This document shows, piece by piece, positions 1 to 5,763 of a stretch of 16,533 bases of DNA. This stretch comes from JBOGWY01 sp050694015 (GTDB lineage: Bacteria > Actinomycetota > CADDZG01 > WHSQ01): the NCBI GenBank assembly GCA_050694015.1, contig JBOGWY010000105.1:1-16533 (forward strand), written 5' to 3'. The position numbers were made by a program, and so were the translations under genes. The notes under the pieces are model-generated. The model did no database searches. It saw only the letters and a program-made list of their open reading frames with translations, and was not told the origin of the DNA. Numbering within the stretch: the stretch's first letter is position 1; the number at the start of each line of letters is the position of its first letter.

Positions 1-190
1 ATTCGTCGGCGCGCGTGAAGCGGTCGTTCGGGAACGGCAACAGACAAACCGCGGGATCGAGTGGGTCGCACTGCGGGTTGACGACATCGTCGGGCCGGGC
101 GGCGGTAGCGGCGCCCGGGAGCAGCGCGGCAACGATCGCGACCGCGGCAAGGGCGATGACGGCGTTCTGGGGCAGGCGGAGTTTCTTCAA
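1..190 (-). CDS. Secreted protein of unknown function, 5' part only
   Basis: The gene runs off the left edge of the window, so only about 63 N-terminal residues are visible. I chose the TTG start at 190-188 because a near-perfect Shine-Dalgarno (GGAGG, 201-197) lies 6 nt upstream and the next residues form a classical signal peptide: LKKLR, a hydrophobic core rich in Ala/Val/Leu, then GAATAA as a cleavage region. The mature part begins ARPDDVVNPQCDPLDPAVC and continues LLPFPNDRFTRADE. From memory, a start of the type CDPLDP..CLLPFPND recurs in large secreted actinobacterial proteins of unknown role; I cannot name a family. The two closely spaced cysteines could form a disulfide outside the cell. 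The gene is divergent from the PAD gene, with 156 nt between the two starts. Confidence 0.75.
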   Translation of the reverse strand, partial: MKKLRLPQNAVIALAAVAIVAALLPGAATAARPDDVVNPQCDPLDPAVCLLPFPNDRFTRADE

Positions 191-196
191 CGATCA

Positions 197-201
197 CCTC
201 C
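197..201 (-). promoter_or_regulatory. Shine-Dalgarno for the leftmost gene
   Basis: GGAGG followed by TGATCG and then TTG on the minus strand. The stretch GGAGGTGATC pairs with the 3' end of 16S rRNA almost without mismatch, and this decides the TTG start at 190. Confidence 0.75.
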
Positions 202-334
202 GGGTCGGCGGACGTCCGGGACTCGCCCACCGAGCCCGGAATGTCCTACTTGCCGGGGGTTCCACGCGGGCCGCGGCGCTCCTGCCCGGCGCTGCTTCTT
301 TCCCGTTCACGCCATCCTCGAGACCTTCCGCCTC

Positions 335-340
335 TATTGT
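335..340 (+). promoter_or_regulatory. Possible -10 element for leaderless transcription of the PAD gene
   Basis: TATTGT (TAnnnT type) ends 6 nt before the GTG at 347, the spacing expected if transcription starts at the first base of the start codon. No convincing -35 is visible, and no Shine-Dalgarno lies upstream of the GTG. Leaderless genes are common in Actinomycetota; this is a weak inference. Confidence 0.3.
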
Positions 341-346
341 CGAGCG

Positions 347-2560
347 GTGGAAAACCGCCTCGCTCGAACGCGATCTCTGAGCGTTCTCATCGCGCTCTGT
401 ACATCGCTCGTGTCGTTCCCGACCGTCGCGCGCGACTCCGCGGAGGCCGTCACGTCGGACCGATTCGATCTCGACGTGGATAGCAACCGCAACGGGATCG
501 TCGAAGTCACAGAGGACGAGGGTGAAGCGAACGTCGGGGAGCGTGCCGGTGCGATCGTGATGACCAACTACGACGACGACGATCTCGACGGGGCCCGGGA
601 TGCGATCGCGATCGATGCGCAAGGAAGACCGGTCGCCGGGAATCTCATCATCGAGAGGGGCGACGCGAGTGACATCACGCCCCTCGTGATCAGACACCCG
701 CCGACGGCCGAACTGGCCTCCGGCCGCGTGAAGTTGTTCCTCGAGGCCGACCGCGCCGATCTGAGGACCTTTCATCTGTTCGGGGCCATCGCACCGGGCA
801 CGACCTCGGTATGGGGTGGGATGCGGGAGCAACGAGCACGGATCCAGGTGACCTCTCTGCTCCGCGACACATCACCTGGGGCACCTAAGGCGACGAGGTT
901 GGGGATCGAGGCGCTGTTCTTCCGAGACACCGCGCCCGGCGCCTACGGCGGCACCTTCCCGCAGGGTTTCGACGGCGAGATCCGCTTCCGCCTCGTCACC
1001 GTGATCGACGGCATCGAAAGCACCGTCGACGAGATCGTGTTCTCGGTGGCACCGTTCCTACTCCTTCCTTCTACGCACGCGGCGGTGGAGGTATGGGCGA
1101 AAGGACCCGACAGTCGCTTCGTTGCGGCGCTGAGAGCAGGGGGATCGGGTGTACCGGTGAACGGCTACGTCTCGCCGGGCGACGATCGGTGGGCACAGGA
1201 TCACGCCGAGATCGGTTACACGCACGCGCCCGGTCGCCCGAAGACACACATCACGATGCAGTTGCCGCGCCCCGACCGGAACGGCCCCCGGCTCGCGGCG
1301 TGGCCGGCGGTGCATCTGCTGCGAGCGAACAAGGGCGTGTTCGCCCTGGGAGGCGACCTGGGCGGAGGCGCCGGCGATTTCGGAGGAAACATCGAGTTGC
1401 TTCCGCCGACCGCCGGCGCGCCGGCCGGACGTGTTCTGCTCGGCACCACCGTCTCGGAACGACTCTTCGGGTTCTTCAGCGACCAGGGCAGCGGTGATCG
1501 GGCCGTGCAACCACTCGTGTCGGTAGACACGACGTGGCTCGCGGTGGGGCACGTCGACGAGATGATCGGCTTCCAGGGTGACGCGTCCGCTCCCAAACTC
1601 GTGGCGGCGTCTCCGAACAGCGCGCTGTGCTTACTCGGCGGCACCAGGGATGCCCCCGGTCTCGACGTCCAGGGACGACCCTGTCCATCGACCGGTATCC
1701 CGCCGCCCCGCGACGACGCTGTGTTCTTCGCTACCGACGGGCCAGACGGAGACGCGGTGATCGAGACCGCCGCGGGGATCGCAACCGGTGCTCCTCCCAC
1801 GAGCAACGGATTCGTGGACGGGACGCGTGATTTCACATCGGAGAGATGGCGCTACATCAGGATCTACGACGGCACCGGTCGCGGACAGGTGGCCGGGATC
1901 ACGTCGAGGGCCGACGGTTCGCTCCAGGTAGGGATGGTGTGGGATACCACCTCCCGTCCCCGGATCGCAGCTCCGGCTCCGAGCAGCCGGTGCGTAGGTG
2001 ACCGATGTGTCGGCGTCGTCAACGCGAGATCCAACGATGGATGGTTCGTGATGCCCGACGAGACCAGCCGTTACGTCCTCGCCGAGAACAGCAAGTCGTG
2101 GCTGTCGTTCGATTCGGCCGATCCCCCCGCTCTCACTACGGTGTACGAGGTCCGTGGCGACCATCACCTGTGGTCGGTGAACCGCGATGCGCAAAGGCGA
2201 TCGGACCGGGCCGTATCCGACATACAGGCCGCGGCCGGTGGAAGCTTGACCGTCGTGGAGGTCCCGAACATCTACATGGGCAGACTCGACGCCGACGGGG
2301 CGATCGTCGATCGCTCGGCAGTGGCGTTCACACCGAACGCGGCGAACTTCCAAGGAGCGGGTGCAACGACGTTCTTCCCGAAGCCGTTCGGGCCGAACCT
2401 CGGCGGCCGCGACGTGTTCGAGCAACGTATCCAGGCGCTCTTCCCGTCGGCGGTCTTCATCGACGAGTGGGACGCCTTCCACCAGTTGGACGGTGAGGTT
2501 CATTGCGGGACCAACGTCGTGAGACAGCCCTTCTCTGCCGATTGGTGGTCCGTGCCCTGA
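347..2560 (+). CDS. Secreted protein-arginine deiminase (PAD family), calcium-dependent type
   Basis: Predicted to convert peptidyl-arginine to citrulline outside the cell. It has 737 residues with GTG start. Residues 1-29 form a signal peptide. Residues about 38-235 fit the PAD middle domain: FDLDVDSNRNGIVE (40-53) followed by GAIVMTNYDDDD (68-79) parallels the human PAD calcium-site sequence. Residues about 236-737 fit PAD_C. The catalytic residues can be placed by comparison with human PAD4 (D350, H471, D473, C645): RWAQDHAEIGY gives D285, LAVGHVDE gives H402 and D404, and GEVHCGTNVVRQPFS gives C720. The C-terminal WWSVP also matches PADs. There is no PAD_N domain. Between D404 and C720 lie 316 residues against 172 in PAD4, so about 144 residues are inserted. 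No clear Shine-Dalgarno precedes the GTG, and leaderless translation is possible. It is a single-gene unit ending 90 nt before the sigma gene. Confidence 0.93.
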   Translation: MENRLARTRSLSVLIALCTSLVSFPTVARDSAEAVTSDRFDLDVDSNRNGIVEVTEDEGEANVGERAGAIVMTNYDDDDLDGARDAIAIDAQGRPVAGNLIIERGDASDITPLVIRHPPTAELASGRVKLFLEADRADLRTFHLFGAIAPGTTSVWGGMREQRARIQVTSLLRDTSPGAPKATRLGIEALFFRDTAPGAYGGTFPQGFDGEIRFRLVTVIDGIESTVDEIVFSVAPFLLLPSTHAAVEVWAKGPDSRFVAALRAGGSGVPVNGYVSPGDDRWAQDHAEIGYTHAPGRPKTHITMQLPRPDRNGPRLAAWPAVHLLRANKGVFALGGDLGGGAGDFGGNIELLPPTAGAPAGRVLLGTTVSERLFGFFSDQGSGDRAVQPLVSVDTTWLAVGHVDEMIGFQGDASAPKLVAASPNSALCLLGGTRDAPGLDVQGRPCPSTGIPPPRDDAVFFATDGPDGDAVIETAAGIATGAPPTSNGFVDGTRDFTSERWRYIRIYDGTGRGQVAGITSRADGSLQVGMVWDTTSRPRIAAPAPSSRCVGDRCVGVVNARSNDGWFVMPDETSRYVLAENSKSWLSFDSADPPALTTVYEVRGDHHLWSVNRDAQRRSDRAVSDIQAAAGGSLTVVEVPNIYMGRLDADGAIVDRSAVAFTPNAANFQGAGATTFFPKPFGPNLGGRDVFEQRIQALFPSAVFIDEWDAFHQLDGEVHCGTNVVRQPFSADWWSVP

Positions 2561-2596
2561 CGCGTGTGTCCGATTCTTCCCTTTTCTAAGGCCACG

Positions 2597-2614
2597 TTGG
2601 GCCCTTCGGACCCT
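2597..2614 (+). promoter_or_regulatory. DosR/DevR-box-like imperfect palindrome upstream of the sigma gene
   Basis: TTGGGCCCTTCGGACCCT contains the dyad GGGnCC-nnn-GGnCCC. It resembles the DosR box family (TTSGGGACTWWAGTCCCSAA) in spacing and outer triplets. It lies 36 nt before the sigma-factor ATG. A related sequence lies upstream of the peptidase operon at 4152-4169, identical at 13 of 18 positions. No DosR-type regulator is encoded in the window, so the binding factor is unknown. Confidence 0.35.
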
Positions 2615-2650
2615 TTGGAAATAGCGCCTTGTTGTCGATAAAGACGGTGC

Positions 2651-3256
2651 ATGGCAAACCGCTTGATGGCATTACGGCGGCTCCGTTCCGACACGGCGGC
2701 ATCGGTGAGCCCACCACGGGCCTTCGACCTCGCGCCGGTCGCGACCGAACGCGCCCCGGATGCGGAAGACGATCCCTCCGCTCTGATCGAGCGCGCCAAG
2801 GCCGGCGATCGTGACGCCTTCGGGATCCTCTACAAGAGTCACTACGCGTCGATCTACCGGCTCGCCCGCTTCTACGTCGAAAGCGCCGACGAGGTCGCGT
2901 CCGAGACCTTCCTCCGCGCGTGGGCCGCGTTGCCGCGCTACCGCACCAAGGAAGGCGGCTTCGCAGCGTGGCTCTACGGGATCGCAGCGCGCGTGATCTC
3001 CGATGCGTGCGTCACGCAACTCCGCCGGGACAACGACGAGGGCAGGCATCGCGCCGATGAGGGCGACGAGACCGTGCCGATCGCGACGCTCGTGTCGCGG
3101 CTCCCGAAGGAGCAGCGCCAGGTCGTCGAGATGAAGTATCTGCTCGCGCTCAACGACGTCGAGGTTGCCGCGTACGTGAACACCAGTATCACCGCGGTCA
3201 ACGAGCTGCACTGGCAGGCGATCAGCTCGCTCCGGATGATGGAGATCGATCCATGA
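2651..3256 (+). CDS. ECF-type RNA polymerase sigma factor
   Basis: A 201-residue sigma-70 family factor expected to direct RNA polymerase to a specific promoter set. Residues about 43-126 fit region 2 (IERAKAGDRDAFGILYKSHY, then VASETFLRAWAALPRY and WLYGIAARVISDA). Residues about 147-196 fit region 4 (SRLPKEQRQVVEMKYLLALN, then a helix-turn-helix ending ISSLRMM). The recognition helix (NTSITAVNELHWQAI) is less canonical than in most ECF factors. The N-terminal 40 residues before region 2 are Ala/Pro-rich and unassigned. I kept the ATG at 2651, but there is no obvious ribosome binding site, and a later start (for example Met6) is possible without losing region 2. The stop overlaps the next ATG by 4 nt, the usual arrangement for a sigma factor and its partner. 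The ECF subgroup cannot be assigned by eye. Confidence 0.9.
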   Translation: MANRLMALRRLRSDTAASVSPPRAFDLAPVATERAPDAEDDPSALIERAKAGDRDAFGILYKSHYASIYRLARFYVESADEVASETFLRAWAALPRYRTKEGGFAAWLYGIAARVISDACVTQLRRDNDEGRHRADEGDETVPIATLVSRLPKEQRQVVEMKYLLALNDVEVAAYVNTSITAVNELHWQAISSLRMMEIDP

Positions 3257-4071
3257 CGTGGCTGGAGCGTGACCTGGTCCGGTGGGAGAATGGTGAGCTC
3301 ACCCTGGAAGACGTAGAGACCGCACATCCCGACGTCGGCATCCGGGAGCTCGTGCGCGTCCACACGCGTCTCGCGATGCTGCGCGCGATCCCCATGCCCG
3401 ACGTCGAGCACGCGTGGAGCATGACGGTATCGAAGCTCGAGGATCGCGGCGCGCCGGCGATGCAGCGCCTTCGCGCGTGGGTGCGAAAGCCGCTGATCGC
3501 ATCGTTCGCCAGCGTGGTTATGACCGGTGGGGCCGCGTACGCGGCGGGGGTCGATCCCGTCGAACGGGCGGTGGATCGCGCATGGGCCGGGATCACCAAG
3601 GTCGTCACGCGCGACACCGTCGACGCCCGCGACATCGCGGCCGAGAACGAGGATGCCGGCACGACCGACGAACTCACCACCACCGAGACCGACCCCGTCG
3701 TGGTCGAGACTCCACCACCGGGCGACGACGCCGACGGCGAGCACGGCAAGAGCAAGTCCAAGGGGAACTCCGCCGATCACCGCAAGGACGAAGCCAACAA
3801 GCACCGCGGCTGGGTCCACAAGAAGGACAAGAAGGAGAAAGGCGCGTCCTCGGGCGGCGCCGTAGCGGCGCCCGGTAAGTCCAAGGAGCCCAAGGGGTCG
3901 AGCGCGAGCGCGAGCGGCGACCCGGGCAAGGACAAGTCCTCCGCACACACCGAAGCCGCCGACGACTCGGGCGGCGGGCCCGCTCCTGTCGAACAAGAAC
4001 CACCCGCTCCGCCCGCACCACCGGCGACCAGCAACGCCGGAGGGAACGGGAAGGGCAAGGGCAAGAGCTAG
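3253..4071 (+). CDS. Putative membrane anti-sigma factor with long charged extracellular tail
   Basis: A 272-residue protein translationally coupled to the sigma gene (ATGA overlap, 3253-3256). Residues 1-78 are a soluble, helix-rich N-terminal part that begins MTWLERDLVRWENGELTLED, similar in feel to anti-sigma cytoplasmic domains; the zinc HxxxCxxC motif of ZAS proteins is absent. Residues about 79-99 (LIASFASVVMTGGAAYAAGV) fit one membrane span, preceded by RAWVRKP, so the N-terminus should be cytoplasmic. Residues about 125-272 are low-complexity: acidic/Thr first, then Lys/Gly/Ser/Asp/Glu-rich (KSKSKGN, KKDKKEKG), then Pro/Ala and GNGKGKGKS at the end. The function call rests mostly on position next to the sigma gene and on topology. 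The tail could contact the cell wall or act as a signal sensor, but nothing in the sequence proves it. Confidence 0.65.
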   Translation: MTWLERDLVRWENGELTLEDVETAHPDVGIRELVRVHTRLAMLRAIPMPDVEHAWSMTVSKLEDRGAPAMQRLRAWVRKPLIASFASVVMTGGAAYAAGVDPVERAVDRAWAGITKVVTRDTVDARDIAAENEDAGTTDELTTTETDPVVVETPPPGDDADGEHGKSKSKGNSADHRKDEANKHRGWVHKKDKKEKGASSGGAVAAPGKSKEPKGSSASASGDPGKDKSSAHTEAADDSGGGPAPVEQEPPAPPAPPATSNAGGNGKGKGKS

Positions 4072-4085
4072 GCGGTTTTCCGCCT
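4070..4085 (+). terminator. Weak hairpin at the end of the sigma/anti-sigma unit
   Basis: AGGCGG-TTTT-CCGCCT forms a 6-bp stem starting within the stop codon. There is no T-run directly after it; a T6 run appears about 25 nt later. It may be a poor terminator or only a hairpin. Confidence 0.2.
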
Positions 4086-4151
4086 CGGATCCCCCCTAGC
4101 TGCACTCCTTTTTTGTCGCGCTCGGCCTCCGCCACGAAACTCCTGTCCGTT

Positions 4152-4169
4152 TTGGGTGCTTAGGACCAA
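4152..4169 (+). promoter_or_regulatory. DosR-box-like motif upstream of the six-gene operon
   Basis: TTGGGTGCTTAGGACCAA, with TTGG/CCAA outer arms and a GGG..CTT.GGACC core like the motif at 2597-2614. It lies 70 nt before the first gene of the operon, inside a 168-nt intergenic stretch (4072-4239) that otherwise shows only GC-rich sequence and no clear -35/-10 pair. The regulator is unknown. Confidence 0.35.
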
Positions 4170-4239
4170 GGAGGTCGCCCCGCCCCCGGGGAACCCTTAA
4201 AGAGAGGCCGGTAGGCCGTCGCTGAGATAGGGGGCCAGG

Positions 4240-5763
4240 GTGGACGCGATCAAGAAGCTCTCGTTGGTAGTTCTGTTCAGCATCGTCGCGGTCGGTGTCG
4301 TCCCGAGCTCGGCGGCGGAGCCGGAGATCGGGACGCACCGGCTCCACAACCACATCCATCCGAGTTTGCAGTCGGGCGGCGATCCGCTCGCGTTCATACA
4401 GAACCCGGACGGCTTCCCGAAGCGCAAGAACGGCGACGGACAGTGGCACTCCGGGGGCCGCGCGGTCGCGCACCGCGCGGGCGGCGTCGAGATCACCGAT
4501 CCGTCCATCACCGCGGCCGCGCCGGACGGGCGCTTTTACCGGGTCGGCATCAACGGGTGGGAGCCGACGATCGGCGTCGACGACAAGGGCCGCATCTTCT
4601 ACCAGGCGCGCCACTCGAGCCTCGAGCCCCACGTCGTCCGGTCCACGAACGAGGGGCACACGTGGAAGATCGTTTCGCCGATGATCGCCGGACAGCCGTA
4701 TCAGCCGATCAGCCTCGACCCGATCATGTACCTCGACAAGGACACCGGGCGCGTCTTCACGAACAACATCCCGCCCGACATCTCGTGTCAGCCAATCTCG
4801 TTCACCGACGACGCCGGCGAGACGTGGACGAACACCGGCATCTGCGGTCACTTCGATCACCAGAACATCTTCACGGGGCCCCCACCGAAGGGCGGCGACC
4901 AACCGATCGGTTACGAGAACGTCGTCTATTACTGCGCGATCAACCTCGTGATGCTCTCGGGCACCTCGACGGCAACGACGTGCGCTCGCAGCCTCGACGG
5001 TGGACTCACGTGGATTCCCAGCGGCGAGCCCGCTTACCTCAGCCCGATCGGTGCGGAACAAGACGGACTGCCCTGGTGTGACGGCGCGGTTGGTCACGGT
5101 TTCGTCGGGAAGGACGGGACCGTATATCTGCCGCGCGGTTGGTGCGGGCAGCCGTTCCTGTCCTTCAGCAAGGACGAGGGTTTGACGTGGGATCAGGTCC
5201 AGGTCGCCGAGAACGGTTCCCCCGACCACGAGGCCGGAGTGGCCGCGGACTCCAAGGGGAACCTCTATTACACGTGGATCGCGAATGACGACCTTCCTTA
5301 TCTCGCGATCTCGCGCAACGGCGGCAAGAGCTGGAGCGATCCCATGATGATCGGGCCGCCCGGGATCAAGCGCTCGAGCCTCCCGGCGATCGACATCGGT
5401 GACGACGGAAAGATCGCGATCACCTACGCCGGCTCCGAGACTCCGGGCAAGAAAGAGAGCAAGCACTATTGGAACGGCTACATCACGAGGACCGAAGACG
5501 CGCTGGCGCCGGATCCGATCTTCTACACGGGCACGATGAACGCTCCGAGCGACCCGTTGCAGATCGGAGAGTGCGGCGGCACCCGCTGCCACTCGCTCGG
5601 CGACTTCTTCGACGTGACGATCGCGCCGGACGGGACCCCGTGGGTCGCGTTCGTCGATGCCTGCTGGGAGAAGCCCACCAAGTGCGTCCCGACGTTCGAC
5701 GCCGTCGGCGTTCGGGGCGAAGGGGTCGTCGGGCGTCTCGTCGGGGGGCCGAAGCTGCGATGA
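4240..5763 (+). CDS. Secreted BNR/Asp-box beta-propeller protein A (sialidase-like fold)
   Basis: 507 residues, GTG start with AGGGGG (4229-4234) 5 nt upstream. Residues 1-26 form a signal peptide ending SSAA. Five Asp-box motifs (SxDxGxTW type) are visible: STNEGHTW 135-142, TDDAGETW 189-196, SLDGGLTW 251-258, SKDEGLTW 310-317 and SRNGGKSW 358-365. This predicts a six-bladed sialidase/exo-alpha fold propeller. I see no Arg-Ile-Pro motif of true sialidases, so enzyme activity is not supported; binding or scaffolding is as likely. Several cysteines (for example 183, 202, 280, 302) suggest disulfides. It is the first gene of the operon, overlaps the next start by 4 nt, and is a clear paralogue of the last gene (shared GYENVVYYCAI/GYKNVVYLCAI, DGTVYLPRGWCGQP, SKDEGLTW and the C-terminal GRLVGGPKL). 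Confidence 0.85.
   Translation: MDAIKKLSLVVLFSIVAVGVVPSSAAEPEIGTHRLHNHIHPSLQSGGDPLAFIQNPDGFPKRKNGDGQWHSGGRAVAHRAGGVEITDPSITAAAPDGRFYRVGINGWEPTIGVDDKGRIFYQARHSSLEPHVVRSTNEGHTWKIVSPMIAGQPYQPISLDPIMYLDKDTGRVFTNNIPPDISCQPISFTDDAGETWTNTGICGHFDHQNIFTGPPPKGGDQPIGYENVVYYCAINLVMLSGTSTATTCARSLDGGLTWIPSGEPAYLSPIGAEQDGLPWCDGAVGHGFVGKDGTVYLPRGWCGQPFLSFSKDEGLTWDQVQVAENGSPDHEAGVAADSKGNLYYTWIANDDLPYLAISRNGGKSWSDPMMIGPPGIKRSSLPAIDIGDDGKIAITYAGSETPGKKESKHYWNGYITRTEDALAPDPIFYTGTMNAPSDPLQIGECGGTRCHSLGDFFDVTIAPDGTPWVAFVDACWEKPTKCVPTFDAVGVRGEGVVGRLVGGPKLR

Noticed and set aside
2974..3996. 340-codon minus-strand open frame opposite the sigma/anti-sigma genes
   Set aside because: Repetitive Gly/Val/Leu/Arg composition caused by high GC; the plus strand has recognisable sigma-factor regions.
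3700..4068. Lys-rich tail of the anti-sigma candidate as a DNA-binding tail
   Set aside because: It follows a membrane span with a positive inner flank, so it should be outside the cell, and it also holds many acidic residues.
5469..5759. Upstream extension of the LVIVD-A frame
   Set aside because: It lies inside the Asp-box gene, its translation is Arg-rich and shadow-like, and the signal peptide begins at the ATG at 5760.
4240..5763. Active sialidase
   Set aside because: Asp boxes are present, but the Arg-Ile-Pro motif and the typical catalytic set of sialidases are not seen in either copy, so only the fold is claimed.
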